A stretch of DNA of 64,000 nucleotides from Rhizobiaceae bacterium CPCC 101076 (GCA_003347645.1 QDFX01000006.1:124001-188000); one strand, 5' to 3'; shown: positions 35,407 to 44,817, numbered from the stretch's first letter. The notes: a model not told the origin generated them from the sequence alone. A program made the numbers and translations.

Positions 35407-38380
35407 GCTGGAGACGCGCTCCTTCGGGATCGACAAAGACCGGCGAACAGATTTCGACCTCGACATCGCCGTTGCGGATGGGGTCGTAAGCTCGGACGCG
35501 CTCGCCGAGGCGCTCAGGGCCGTGCTTGATCAGGCCCAGGCCGATCCAGTGGCCGAGGTTCGGCGAATAGGCGACCGAGGTCATGTAACCCTCGTCGTTC
35601 GCGGTGGTGGCCGCTTTGCCGAGACCGAGAAAATGGGCGCCAGCGCGAAGGCGGCGGGAAGGATCGACCGGCTTGAAGCCGACGAAGACCGGACGCTCCG
35701 GATCGACGAGACCCGGCCGGGCGGCGAGCGTGCGGCCGATGAAGTCCTTCTTCTTCGACATCATCCGGCCGAAGCCGAGATCGCCCGCGGTCGTCTGGCC
35801 GTTCAGCTCGTTGCCGGCGACGTGGCCCTTCTCGATGCGCATGACACTGAGCGCCTCGGTGCCGTAGGGCGTGACGCCGAATTCCGCGCCCGCCGCCATC
35901 AACCGCCTGATCAGCGCATCGCCGTAATGGGCTGGGACCGCAACCTCGTAGGCAAGCTCGCCCGAGAACGAGAGGCGGAAAAGCCGGACCGTCGTGCCGC
36001 CGAATTCGAACTCGGCGACGCCCATATAGGGGAATGCTTCCGGGGACAGATCAATTGCCAGGCCGAATAGGTTCTGCAGCAGCTTCCGCGCATTCGGACC
36101 AGCTACCGCGTACTGCGCCCATTGTTCGGTGATCGACACCGTCTGCACGTCGAGTTCCGGCCACAGAACCTGCCGGGCGAATTCGAGATGCGACATCGCC
36201 TTCGCGGCGTTGGCAGTGGTGGTCGACATCACGTAGCGCGTCTCGCTGAACCGGGCGGTCGTGCCGTCGTCCATGGCGAAGCCGTCCTCGCGCAGCATCA
36301 TGCCGTAGCGGGCGCGGCCGACGGCAAGCGTCGAGAACATGTTGATGTAGACGCGGTCGAGGAGAATGCCGGCATCCGGACCCTGGATGTCGATCTTGCC
36401 GAGCGTCGAGACATCGCAGATGCCGACACCGTTGCGCACGGCCAGCACTTCGCGATTGACCGTCTCCAGCCAGTCCATTTCTCCGGGGCGGGAGAACCAT
36501 TGCGGTCGCAGCCATTGCCCGGCCTCGACGAAGCTCGCGCCGTTCTCCTCGGCCCAGCGGTGGCCAGAGGTCAACCGCGTCGGCTTGAAATGCGGGCCCG
36601 TATGGATTCCAGCAAAGGCACCGATCGCCACCGGCACATGCGGCGGGCGGGCGATGGTGACGCCGGTCACCGGGATCGAGCGGCCGGTCAGTTCGGCCAT
36701 GATGGCGAGACCAGTCACGCTCGACGTCTTGCCCTGGTCGGTCGCCATTCCGAGCGTGGTGTAGCGCTTCAGATGCTCGATGGCGCGGAAGCCCTCCTGC
36801 GCCGCAAGCGCGACGTCCTTGGCGGTGACGTCGTTCTGGAAGTCGACGAAGGCTTTGCCGCGACTTTTATCGACGTGCCACAGCGGAGTGGCGGAGACGG
36901 GATCGGCGGTCGTAGCGGGTACAGGCGGCATGGTCGCCGAAAAGCCGGTGTCCTCGGCCGCCTTTGCCCCTGCGTCGGCGCCGGTGCGCAGAATGTCCGC
37001 GAGCGCAAAACGGCCGGCGGCGGCTCCGGCTACTGACATTCCGGGCAGCAGGACATCCGCCACGAATGCCGATATCTCCTCGTTCCAGACCGGCCGATGA
37101 CCATAATGGTTGGTGAGGCCGATATTCGGATTGCTGCCATTGGCGACCGCGAGAAGGTCGGCGCGGACCTGCCGCTCGCGATTGTCGGCGCCGATGATCG
37201 AGAGCGAGGCCAGAGCGTGCCCGCCATTGGCTTCACGGAGACGCGCGCCGAGGAAGACCGGCGCGTGCGCGCGCTTGGCGATGTCGCCAAGCGACGGAGC
37301 GACCTGCAGGCGCGGATCGACCACGGCGGCGATCTCGATGCCGGCGGCGGCGAGGTCGGCGATCGTGCGCCAGCCATCGTCGCTCGACGTGAACACGACC
37401 GCCCGCTTGCCCGGATTGGCGGCGTAGCGGTTGACGTATGTGCGGACGGCGGAGGCGAGCATCACGCCGGGCGTGTCGTTGCCGCCGAAGACGATCGGCC
37501 GCTCGATTGCGCCGGCGGCAAGAACGCTGCGCTTAGCGACGATCTTCCAGAGCCGCTGGCGCGGCTGGCCGGGACCGGGTGTTTCGAGATGGTCGGAGAC
37601 CTTCTCGATCGCACCGTAGGTGCCGCCGTCATAGACGCCGAAGACGGTGGTGCTCGGCAGGAGCGTGACGTTCGGAAGGCCGTCGAGTTCGGCGACAACA
37701 TTCGCCGCCCACTCGGCGCAGGGCGTGCCGTCAATCTCGGTCCGTTCGGAGAGAAGCCGGCCTCCGAAGCGGAAATCCTCGTCGCAGAGAATGACGCGAG
37801 CGCCCGAGCGGCCGGCCGCCAAAGCCGCCATCAATCCCGCGGCGCCGCCGCCGATCACCAGCACGTCGCAGAATGCGTGGACCTTCTCGTAGCTGTCCGG
37901 GTCCGACTCCATGCTCAGGCGGCCGAGGCCCGCAGAGCGGCGGATCAGCGGCTCGTAGAGCTTCTCCCAGAGAAAGCCCGGCCACATGAAGGTCTTATAG
38001 TAGAAGCCGGCGCCGAGCAGCGGCGAAAACCAGTTGTTGATCGACTGGATGTCGAAGGCGAGCGACGGCCAGCGGTTCTGGCTCATTGCCGCGAGGCCGT
38101 TGTAAAGCTCGACCGTGGTCGCCTTGGTGTTCGGCTCGCGCCGGGCGCCGGTGCGAAGTTCGACCAGGCCGTTTGGCTCTTCGGAGCCGGCGGTCAGGAA
38201 GCCGCGTGGGCGGTGGTATTTGAAAGAGCGGCCGACCAAAGTGACGCCGTTCGCCACTAGCGCCGAGGCCAAAGTATCGCCAGCAAAACCCCCATATTGC
38301 TTACCGTCGAAGCTGAAATTCAGCGACACGGAACGATCGATCAGGCCACCTGTCGCGCGGCGGTTCGGTTGCGGACTCAT
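35399..38380 (-). CDS. soxA: Sarcosine-oxidase-type heterotetramer, alpha subunit (possible MgdC)
   Basis: 993-residue multidomain protein: an N-terminal 2Fe-2S-ferredoxin-like fold without cluster cysteines (FDGKQYGGFAGDTLASALVANG), an NAD-binding Rossmann domain near residue 165 (CDVLVIGGGAAGLMAALAAG), and a C-terminal aminomethyltransferase/T-protein domain that in this family binds tetrahydrofolate and captures the one-carbon unit as methylene-THF. It overlaps the delta gene by 4 bp. The same subunit architecture serves sarcosine oxidase and N-methyl-L-glutamate dehydrogenase; the neighbouring mgs and gmaS genes favour the latter. Confidence 0.93.
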   Translation of the reverse strand: MSPQPNRRATGGLIDRSVSLNFSFDGKQYGGFAGDTLASALVANGVTLVGRSFKYHRPRGFLTAGSEEPNGLVELRTGARREPNTKATTVELYNGLAAMSQNRWPSLAFDIQSINNWFSPLLGAGFYYKTFMWPGFLWEKLYEPLIRRSAGLGRLSMESDPDSYEKVHAFCDVLVIGGGAAGLMAALAAGRSGARVILCDEDFRFGGRLLSERTEIDGTPCAEWAANVVAELDGLPNVTLLPSTTVFGVYDGGTYGAIEKVSDHLETPGPGQPRQRLWKIVAKRSVLAAGAIERPIVFGGNDTPGVMLASAVRTYVNRYAANPGKRAVVFTSSDDGWRTIADLAAAGIEIAAVVDPRLQVAPSLGDIAKRAHAPVFLGARLREANGGHALASLSIIGADNRERQVRADLLAVANGSNPNIGLTNHYGHRPVWNEEISAFVADVLLPGMSVAGAAAGRFALADILRTGADAGAKAAEDTGFSATMPPVPATTADPVSATPLWHVDKSRGKAFVDFQNDVTAKDVALAAQEGFRAIEHLKRYTTLGMATDQGKTSSVTGLAIMAELTGRSIPVTGVTIARPPHVPVAIGAFAGIHTGPHFKPTRLTSGHRWAEENGASFVEAGQWLRPQWFSRPGEMDWLETVNREVLAVRNGVGICDVSTLGKIDIQGPDAGILLDRVYINMFSTLAVGRARYGMMLREDGFAMDDGTTARFSETRYVMSTTTANAAKAMSHLEFARQVLWPELDVQTVSITEQWAQYAVAGPNARKLLQNLFGLAIDLSPEAFPYMGVAEFEFGGTTVRLFRLSFSGELAYEVAVPAHYGDALIRRLMAAGAEFGVTPYGTEALSVMRIEKGHVAGNELNGQTTAGDLGFGRMMSKKKDFIGRTLAARPGLVDPERPVFVGFKPVDPSRRLRAGAHFLGLGKAATTANDEGYMTSVAYSPNLGHWIGLGLIKHGPERLGERVRAYDPIRNGDVEVEICSPVFVDPEGARLQHV

Positions 38381-38643
38381 TGGACGTTACCCGAGGCAAG
38401 CGAGGCGCTCAGAATCTCATGGGTCCGCGTGTTCCGCTCGACGGTGAGCCAGCTCCGGCAACCCTGGGCGTGATACCAGTATTCGCGATGCGGCCCGGCG
38501 GGATTGTCGCGCAGATAGGCGTAGTCGAAGAATGCCGAAGCCGCGTCCGGTGCGTCGGGATCGGGGCGCGCGGCTGTCGCATCGCCGAGATAGGTGAACT
38601 CGCTGAGGTCGCGCGAGCCGCAAAAGGGGCAGGGAAGCCGCAT
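38377..38643 (-). CDS. soxD: Sarcosine-oxidase-type heterotetramer, delta subunit (possible MgdB)
   Basis: 88-residue zinc-binding subunit. The expected ligands are visible as C5 and C8 (CPFCGSRD) plus H58 and C62 (YHAQGC). Its stop overlaps the alpha-subunit start. A double-dyad repeat lies between it and the beta-subunit gene upstream, an unusual break in this normally tight operon. Confidence 0.93.
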   Translation of the reverse strand: MRLPCPFCGSRDLSEFTYLGDATAARPDPDAPDAASAFFDYAYLRDNPAGPHREYWYHAQGCRSWLTVERNTRTHEILSASLASGNVQ

Positions 38644-38668
38644 CTACTGGGCCTTCGGCGCTGGTGCT

Positions 38669-38779
38669 CCCTCTCCCCGGCGGGGAGAGGGTCGGGGTGA
38701 GGGGGGCATGTTCCGGGATAGGTCGTAGCCCTCACCTCGCTCGCCTCCGGCGAGTCGCCCTCTCCCCACCGGGGAGAGG
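38669..38779. repeat. Double-dyad repeat inserted between soxB and soxD
   Basis: CCCTCTCCCCG (38669-38679) and CGGGGAGAGGG (38681-38691) form an 11-bp-arm palindrome, and CCTCTCCCC (38759-38767) with GGGGAGAGG (38771-38779) a second, inversely related one. A short CTCGCC/GGCGAG dyad lies between. This family of elements is widespread in Proteobacterial intergenic DNA. Confidence 0.8.
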
Positions 38780-38819
38780 AGCTGATTGCGGCATTTGGAT
38801 CGCATATACGTCTCGATCA

Positions 38820-40067
38820 TCAGTGCAGGTTCGGTTGGGCGCCAACGCCCTTTTCGTCGATCAGATGCCCCGTTTCGAAACGATCGAGCCGGTAGGCTTC
38901 GGCGGTCGGGTGTGGCGTGCCTGTCGCCAGCAGATGGGCGAAGCAGAAGCCGGAGGCGGGCGTCGCCTTGAAGCCGCCATAGCACCAGCCGGCATTCAGA
39001 TAGAGGCCATCGATCGGCGTCCTGTCGATGATCGGCGAACCATCCATCGACATGTCCATCAGCCCGCCCCAGCCGCGCAGCAGGCGGGCGCGGCCGAGCA
39101 TGGGCATAACCGCCATTCCGCCCTCGCAGACATCCTCGATCACTGGGAGGTTTCCGCGCTGAGCGTAGGAATTGTAGCCGTCGATATCGCCGCCGAAGAC
39201 GAGGCCGCCCTTGTCGGACTGGCTGATGTAGAAATGTCCGGCGCCGAAGGTGATGACGCCAGGGATCGCCGGCTTCAGCCCTTCCGAGACGAAGGCCTGC
39301 AGGACATGCGTTTCGATCGGCAGCCGCATCCCGGCGAGCGACATCACGCGCGACGAGTTTCCGGCGACCGCGACCGCGACCTTGCCCGCTCGGATGAAGC
39401 CGCGGCTGGTCTCGACGCCCTCGACCTTGCCATTGTCGATGCGGAAGCCGGTGACCTCGCAGTTCTGGACGACGTCCACGCCGAGATCGCTCGCGGCGCG
39501 GGCATAGCCCCAGGCCACTGCATCGTGCCGCACCGTGCCGCCGCGCTTCTGCAGCAGGCCGCCCTGGATCGGGAATCGGCCATTGTCGAAGTTTAGGAAG
39601 GGCGCCATCGCGCGAACCTCCTCGCGATGGAGAAGCTGGGCATCAACGCCCTCTAGCCGCATCGCGTTGCCGCGCCGGGCATAGGCGTCGCGCTGGGCGT
39701 CGGAGTGGAACAGGTTCAGTACGCCGCGCTGGCTGACCATGGTGTTGTAGTTGAGGTCGTCCTCAAGCTTCTCCCAGAGCTTCATCGACAGTTCGTAGAA
39801 CGGGATATTGCCGGGCAGCAGATAGTTCGAACGGACGATGGTCGTGTTGCGGCCGATATTGCCGCCGCCGATCCAGCCCTTGTCGAGCACCGCGATGTTG
39901 CGGAATCCGAATTCCTTGGCGAGGTAGTAGCTCGCCGCAAGGCCGTGACCTCCGCCGATGATGACGATGTCGTAGGCGTCCTTCGGCGCGGCGTCGCGCC
40001 AGGTCGGCTTCCAGTGTCTGTGGCCTGTGAGGGCGTTGTAGGCGAGGGATAGAGCCGAGAATTGCAT
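38820..40067 (-). CDS. soxB: Sarcosine-oxidase-type heterotetramer, beta subunit (possible MgdA)
   Basis: 415-residue flavoprotein of the DAO family, the catalytic subunit that oxidises the N-methyl group. FAD dinucleotide motif VIIGGGHGLAASYYLA lies at 35-50. The segment GTVRHDAVAWGYAR places H181 where the covalent FMN histidine of heterotetrameric sarcosine oxidase is found (position by family analogy). First gene of the soxB-D-A-G unit, divergent from the GlxA-type regulator at 40142. Confidence 0.93.
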   Translation of the reverse strand: MQFSALSLAYNALTGHRHWKPTWRDAAPKDAYDIVIIGGGHGLAASYYLAKEFGFRNIAVLDKGWIGGGNIGRNTTIVRSNYLLPGNIPFYELSMKLWEKLEDDLNYNTMVSQRGVLNLFHSDAQRDAYARRGNAMRLEGVDAQLLHREEVRAMAPFLNFDNGRFPIQGGLLQKRGGTVRHDAVAWGYARAASDLGVDVVQNCEVTGFRIDNGKVEGVETSRGFIRAGKVAVAVAGNSSRVMSLAGMRLPIETHVLQAFVSEGLKPAIPGVITFGAGHFYISQSDKGGLVFGGDIDGYNSYAQRGNLPVIEDVCEGGMAVMPMLGRARLLRGWGGLMDMSMDGSPIIDRTPIDGLYLNAGWCYGGFKATPASGFCFAHLLATGTPHPTAEAYRLDRFETGHLIDEKGVGAQPNLH

Positions 40068-40141
40068 GAGTCGCTTAGCGATTGATCCGTGGGGATTCTG
40101 CGCATAAGACGAGACGAAGCTTGTCTGGATGCGAACTCACC

Positions 40142-41113
40142 GTGACCAATAGCGACATCGACCCGAAGCCTAGGACATTCGGTTTTCTGCTCGTCCCGGG
40201 CTTTGCGCTGATGTCGTATTCGTCGGCGGCCGAGCCTTTGCGCGCCGCGAACGTGCTCGCGCACCGCGAGCTGTATCGGTGGCGCCACATATCGACGGAC
40301 GGCCGCGGGATTCCGGCCTCAAACGGCATCTCCGTGACCCCCGATCTCTCCGTCGGCGACGAGGTCGATCTCGATGCCGTCATCGTCTGCGCTGGAGGAA
40401 ATCCGTCGCAGTTCGTTCATGCTCCCACTATTCGCTGGTTGCGGGGCATGGCGCGCCGCGGCGTCCGGCTCGGCGGCGTTTCGGGCGGGGCCTATGTACT
40501 GGCGCGGGCGGGTCTGCTCGACGGCTACCGCTGCACGATCCACTGGGAGCATGCTGCCGCGTTCGAGGAGGAGTTTCCCGATCTCGATGTTCGCCACACA
40601 TTGTTCGAGATCGACCGCGACCGCCTGACCTGCGCGGGTGGCACCGCGGCGCTGGACATGATGCACGCCGTGATTGAGCACGAGCAGGGACATGACCTGG
40701 CGGCGGAGGTGAGCGAATGGTTTCTCCAGACCCGCGTGCGGTTGGGCAGCGGTTCCCAGCGTATGGACGCCCGCGAGCGTTATGGTGTGACCAGTCAGCG
40801 CCTCATAAGAGCTCTTGATTACATGGATTCCCACATCGAAAATCCGGTAAGACGCGCGGTGCTGGCGCGGATAGCGGGCGTCTCGGTGCGGCAGCTCGAG
40901 CGGCTTTTTTCCGAACAGCTCCAGTCGACAATCGCCGATCACTACTTGAAGATACGTCTTGAGCGTGCGCACACTTTGCTTCGTGAAACGGCACTTTCAT
41001 TGGTTGAAGTCGGTCTGGCGGCAGGCTTTGTGAGCCCCAGCCACTTCTCACGCTCCTATCGGAAGCGTCACGGAATGGCGCCGAGCCGCGCGCGACGTGA
41101 CTTCAAGCAATAG
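40142..41113 (+). CDS. GlxA family AraC-type transcriptional regulator
   Basis: 323 residues: an N-terminal DJ-1/PfpI-like domain (FLLVPGFALMSYSSAAEPLRAAN; GGVSGGAYVLARAGLLDG, with Ser-Gly where enzymes have the nucleophile Cys) and a C-terminal AraC double HTH (IAGVSVRQLERLFSEQL, GLAAGFVSPSHFSRSYRKRHG). No ATG is near; GTG 40142 is chosen, an upstream TTG at 40082 is possible. Relatives include GbdR and SouR, which activate glycine betaine and sarcosine genes, so control of the divergent sox/mgd operon and the downstream mgs operon is likely (inference). Confidence 0.9.
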   Translation: MTNSDIDPKPRTFGFLLVPGFALMSYSSAAEPLRAANVLAHRELYRWRHISTDGRGIPASNGISVTPDLSVGDEVDLDAVIVCAGGNPSQFVHAPTIRWLRGMARRGVRLGGVSGGAYVLARAGLLDGYRCTIHWEHAAAFEEEFPDLDVRHTLFEIDRDRLTCAGGTAALDMMHAVIEHEQGHDLAAEVSEWFLQTRVRLGSGSQRMDARERYGVTSQRLIRALDYMDSHIENPVRRAVLARIAGVSVRQLERLFSEQLQSTIADHYLKIRLERAHTLLRETALSLVEVGLAAGFVSPSHFSRSYRKRHGMAPSRARRDFKQ

Positions 41114-41129
41114 ATACTGGAGCAGGCGA

Positions 41130-41792
41130 TTGGCGGGTGAAGGTTCGGCTCGGGCGACGGCCAACGGCCCGGAAGAAGCTCTGGCAACCGGCTCTGGCGC
41201 TCCCGCGACTGAGCCTGTCCGTTCTCTGGAACGAGCGATCGGCGGGCAGGTGAGAACTCTCCGCAGGAGCCGCGACCTGTCGGTCGCCGATCTCGCGAAC
41301 GCGGCGCGCATTTCCACCGGCATGCTGTCGAAGATCGAAAACGGCCAGATCTCGCCCTCGCTCAGCACGCTGCAGTCGATCGCGGGCGCTTTGACAGTCC
41401 CCATGACGACCTTGTTCGCGGCCTTCGACGAGCGCCGCGACTGCTCGTATGTGCGGGCCGGGCAGGGCGTGGTGATCGAGCGGCGCGGCACGAAGGTCGG
41501 ACACGTGTATCAGCTGCTCGGAGCTGCGGTCGGCGGCGACGTGGTCGTCGAGCCCTATCTCATCACCTTGCGTGAGGATGCGGCTCCGTATACCGGCTTC
41601 CAGCACGCGGGAACCGAATTCATCTATATGCTGTCTGGCGAGGTGATCTACCGCCACGCCGAACAGACCTATCATCTGAAGCCCGGGGATTCGATTCTGT
41701 TCGATTCTGGCGCTCTCCATGGCCCCGAGACACTCGTCAGCTCGCCCATGGAGTATCTGTCGATCATCATCTACAGCCGGCAGAATGCCTGA
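41130..41792 (+). CDS. XRE family regulator with C-terminal cupin domain
   Basis: 220 residues: a lambda-repressor-type HTH (VRTLRRSRDLSVADLANAA, STGMLSKIENGQISPSLSTL) at about 40-95 and a cupin sensor domain at 150-215 (YLITLREDAAPYTGFQHAG, HLKPGDSILFDSGALHGPE). The start is taken as TTG 41130, seven bases after GGAG; GTG 41097 would overlap the preceding gene. It is directly upstream of the mgs operon, with a strong promoter in the gap, so it is a second candidate regulator of methylamine genes. Confidence 0.88.
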   Translation: MAGEGSARATANGPEEALATGSGAPATEPVRSLERAIGGQVRTLRRSRDLSVADLANAARISTGMLSKIENGQISPSLSTLQSIAGALTVPMTTLFAAFDERRDCSYVRAGQGVVIERRGTKVGHVYQLLGAAVGGDVVVEPYLITLREDAAPYTGFQHAGTEFIYMLSGEVIYRHAEQTYHLKPGDSILFDSGALHGPETLVSSPMEYLSIIIYSRQNA

Positions 41793-41839
41793 CCTTTTGC
41801 CCGTATAATTTCTTTTCAGGAAATATTTATTCTCCCCCA

Positions 41840-41868
41840 TTGACGGCTGCCGTCGCCTATCGTTATCT
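41840..41868 (+). promoter_or_regulatory. Sigma-70-type promoter of the mgsABC-gmaS-purU operon
   Basis: TTGACG (-35, 41840-41845), 17-bp spacer and TTATCT (-10, 41863-41868), ending 35 bp before the mgsA start codon. The region just upstream is AT-rich (41805-41830) and could hold regulator sites. Confidence 0.65.
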
Positions 41869-41903
41869 CCGTGGACACACGTAAGCGGTTCCGGGGGAAC
41901 AAT

Positions 41904-42794
41904 ATGTGCGGCATCGTCGGCCTGTTTCTGAAGGACAAGACGCTTGAGCCGAAGCTCGGCTCGATGCTGTCGGACATGCTGACGGTGATGTGCGATCGGG
42001 GGCCGGACTCGGCGGGCTTTGCCGTCTACGGGGCGGGCGACACCACGCGTGTGAAGCTGACGCTTCGCTCGGCCAAGCCGCTGGATGACGTCGTCAAGGA
42101 TCTCGAAGCGGGCCTCGGTGTCGCCGTCTCGGCCGTCCTGCGCGAAACGCATCTCGTCGTGACGCTGCCGGCTGACAAGGAAGATGCCGCCCGCGCCTGG
42201 CTCGCATCGACCCGGCCGGAGGCGACGGTGGTCGGTGCCGGCCAGCGGATGGAGCTCTATAAAGAGGTCGGCCGTCCGGATGCGGTGGCCGAGCGCTTCG
42301 GCCTCGCCGGGATGAGCGGCACGCACGGCATTGGCCATACCAGGATGGCGACCGAGAGCGCGGTCACGACCAACGGCGCCCACCCGTTCTCGACCGGTGC
42401 CGACCAGTGCCTCGTCCACAATGGCTCGTTGTCGAACCACAACGCCGTCCGCCGTACGCTCCTTCGCGAGGGTATCGCGATCGAGACCGAGAACGATTCC
42501 GAGGTCGCGGCCGGCTATCTCACCTGGCGCATGCGCGAGGGCGCGAGTCTTAAGGAAGCGCTGGAGGCGAGCCTCAAGGATCTCGACGGCTTCTATACTT
42601 TTGTGGTCGGCACCGAGACCGGATTTGCGGTGCTGCGTGATCCGATCGCCTGCAAGCCCGCCGTGATGGCCGAGACGGACGATTACGTCGCGTTCGGCTC
42701 GGAATACCGCGCGCTCGCCGGTCTGCCGGGCATCGAGACTGCCCGTGTCTGGGAACCGGAACCGGCCACCGTCTATGCCTGGGAGCGGGCGTAA
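41904..42794 (+). CDS. mgsA: Class II glutamine amidotransferase-like subunit (N-methylglutamate synthase subunit MgsA / GlxB)
   Basis: 296-residue Ntn-hydrolase domain homologous to the N-terminal glutaminase of glutamate synthase. Cys2 after the initiator Met (MCGIVGLF) is the expected catalytic nucleophile, followed by MCDRGPDSAGFAVYG and the HNGSLSNH block. ATG 41904 has GGGGGAA upstream. In the N-methylglutamate pathway MgsA releases methylamine from gamma-glutamylmethylamide for transfer to 2-oxoglutarate. It overlaps mgsB by one base (TAATG). Confidence 0.9.
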   Translation: MCGIVGLFLKDKTLEPKLGSMLSDMLTVMCDRGPDSAGFAVYGAGDTTRVKLTLRSAKPLDDVVKDLEAGLGVAVSAVLRETHLVVTLPADKEDAARAWLASTRPEATVVGAGQRMELYKEVGRPDAVAERFGLAGMSGTHGIGHTRMATESAVTTNGAHPFSTGADQCLVHNGSLSNHNAVRRTLLREGIAIETENDSEVAAGYLTWRMREGASLKEALEASLKDLDGFYTFVVGTETGFAVLRDPIACKPAVMAETDDYVAFGSEYRALAGLPGIETARVWEPEPATVYAWERA

Positions 42795-43477
42795 TGCCGG
42801 TCGTCGATCTCGGTACGACGCCGCTGCGCGAGCTGAATGCGGCGCTGCATGCGCTATCCAAAGACACTAACGAGACGCACTGGCATGTGATCAATCCGCA
42901 GGGCAAGCATGCCGTCGCGGTCGGCCTCGATGCCCCCGTCACCGTCGAGATCCAGGGACATGTCGGCTATTACTGCGCCGGCATGAATCAGCATGCGACC
43001 GTCATCGTCTCAGGAAATGCCGGGGTCGGTTTGGCCGAGAACATGATGTCCGGCGAAGTCCGGGTGAGGGGCGATGCCAGTCAGTCGGCGGGCGCCACCG
43101 GGCAGGGCGGGCTGCTTGTCATCGACGGCAATGCTTCCGCCCGTTGCGGCATCTCGATGAAGGGCATCGACATCGTCGTGAAGGGGTCGATCGGGCCGAT
43201 GAGCGCGTTCATGGCGCAGACCGGCAATCTGGTGGTGCTCGGCGATGCCGGCGAGGCGCTGGGCGACTCCATTTACGAAGCCCGGCTGTTCGTGCGTGGG
43301 GAGGTGAAGAGCCTTGGCGCGGACTGCGAGGAGAAGGCCGTCACCGATGAGGATCGCGCAGTGCTGAGCGGGCTGCTTGAGCGCGCGGGCGCGGACGCCA
43401 GGGCCGACGAGTTCAAGCTCTATGGCTCGGCGCGCACCCTCTATCATTTCCACGTCGACAATGCGGGGGCTTACTAG
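42794..43477 (+). CDS. mgsB: GXGXG-domain subunit (MgsB / GlxC)
   Basis: 227-residue right-handed beta-helix protein equivalent to the C-terminal GXGXG domain of glutamate synthase (GHVGYYCAGMNQHATVIVSG, GGLLVIDGNASARCGISMKG). It has no catalytic residues of its own; it links the amidotransferase and FMN subunits and shapes the ammonia or methylamine tunnel. The stop is followed immediately by the mgsC ATG. Confidence 0.9.
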   Translation: MPVVDLGTTPLRELNAALHALSKDTNETHWHVINPQGKHAVAVGLDAPVTVEIQGHVGYYCAGMNQHATVIVSGNAGVGLAENMMSGEVRVRGDASQSAGATGQGGLLVIDGNASARCGISMKGIDIVVKGSIGPMSAFMAQTGNLVVLGDAGEALGDSIYEARLFVRGEVKSLGADCEEKAVTDEDRAVLSGLLERAGADARADEFKLYGSARTLYHFHVDNAGAY

Positions 43478-44809
43478 ATGACCGCGCCGGTCAATCCGCC
43501 TCGCACCGTGCCGCGCCCGTCGGCGACGTTCGACCAGTACACGATCTCGGAAATCCAGCGCGCCGCCGCGACCGGTATCTACGATATCCGCGGCGGAGGC
43601 GCGAAGCGGCGGGTGCCGCATTTCGACGACCTGCTGTTCGTCGGCGCCTCGATCTCGCGCTATCCGCTTGAGGGCTATCGCGAGAAGTGCGGCACCGATG
43701 TCGTGCTCGGCAGCCGTTTCGCGAAGCAGCCGATCCACCTCAAGATCCCGGTCACGATTGCCGGTATGAGCTTCGGCGCGCTGTCCGGTCCGGCGAAGGA
43801 AGCGCTCGGCCGTGGAGCGTCCGCCCTCGGCACGTCGACCACGACGGGAGACGGCGGCATGACTCCCGAGGAGCGCGGCCATTCCTCGATCCTCGTCTAC
43901 CAGCTTCTGCCGTCGCGCTATGGCATGAACCCGGACGATCTGCGCAAGGCCGACGCGATCGAGATCGTCGTGGGGCAGGGCGCAAAGCCTGGCGGCGGCG
44001 GCATGCTGCTCGGGCAGAAGATATCGCCGCGCGTCGCCAGGATGCGCCATTTGCCTGAAGGCATCGACCAGCGCTCGGCCTGCCGCCACCCGGACTGGAC
44101 TGGCCCGGACGACCTCGAGATCAAGATCGAGGAACTGCGCGAGCTGACCGACTGGGAAAAGCCGATCTACGTAAAGGTCGGCGCGAGCCGCCCCTATTAT
44201 GACACCGCGCTCGCGGTGAAGGCCGGCGCCGACGTCGTCGTGCTCGATGGCATGCAGGGCGGCACCGCCGCGACGCAGGAAGTATTCATCGAGAATGTCG
44301 GCCTGCCGATCCTCGCCTCGATCCGCCCGGCGGTGCAGGCGCTGCAGGATCTTGGAATGCATCGCAAGGTGCAGTTGATCGTCTCCGGCGGCATCCGTAA
44401 TGGTGCCGACGTCGCCAAGGCGCTGGCGCTCGGCGCAGATGCGGTGGCTATCGGCACCGCGGCCCTGGTCGCGCTCGGCGACAACGATCCGCGCCTCGAG
44501 GCCGAATACCAGGCGCTCGGCACGACCGCCGGTTCCTATGACGACTGGCACGAAGGGCGTGATCCGGCCGGCATCACCACGCAGGATTCGGCGCTTGCCG
44601 CGCGCCTCGATCCGGTGATCGCCGGCCGCCGCCTCGCAAATTATCTTTCGGTCCTGACACTCGAGGCGCAGACGATAGCCCGCGCCTGCGGCAAGACCCA
44701 TGTCCATAATCTCGAGCCCGAGGACCTCGTGGCGCTGACGGTCGAGGCGGCGGCAATGGCGCGCGTGCCTCTCGCGGGCACGAACTGGATACCGGGGCAG
44801 GGCTTCTGA
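43478..44809 (+). CDS. mgsC: FMN-binding glutamate-synthase-like subunit (MgsC / GlxD)
   Basis: 443-residue TIM barrel homologous to the glutamate synthase FMN domain (ISRYPLEGYREKC, GQGAKPGGGGMLLGQKI, PIYVKVGASRPYYDTALAV, VSGGIRNGADVAKALALGADAV). In the N-methylglutamate route it forms N-methylglutamate from 2-oxoglutarate and methylamine. Where glutamate synthases carry the cysteines of the 3Fe-4S cluster, this protein reads GSYDDWHEGRDPAGITTQD without cysteine, so the cluster appears to be missing. The rhizobial GlxD branch may share this. Confidence 0.9.
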   Translation: MTAPVNPPRTVPRPSATFDQYTISEIQRAAATGIYDIRGGGAKRRVPHFDDLLFVGASISRYPLEGYREKCGTDVVLGSRFAKQPIHLKIPVTIAGMSFGALSGPAKEALGRGASALGTSTTTGDGGMTPEERGHSSILVYQLLPSRYGMNPDDLRKADAIEIVVGQGAKPGGGGMLLGQKISPRVARMRHLPEGIDQRSACRHPDWTGPDDLEIKIEELRELTDWEKPIYVKVGASRPYYDTALAVKAGADVVVLDGMQGGTAATQEVFIENVGLPILASIRPAVQALQDLGMHRKVQLIVSGGIRNGADVAKALALGADAVAIGTAALVALGDNDPRLEAEYQALGTTAGSYDDWHEGRDPAGITTQDSALAARLDPVIAGRRLANYLSVLTLEAQTIARACGKTHVHNLEPEDLVALTVEAAAMARVPLAGTNWIPGQGF

Positions 44810-44817
44810 CATTCGAG

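Noticed and set aside
25259-38780. The dyad repeats as a CRISPR array
   Set aside because: Copies are far apart, differ in sequence and have no regular spacers. They are intergenic dyad elements.
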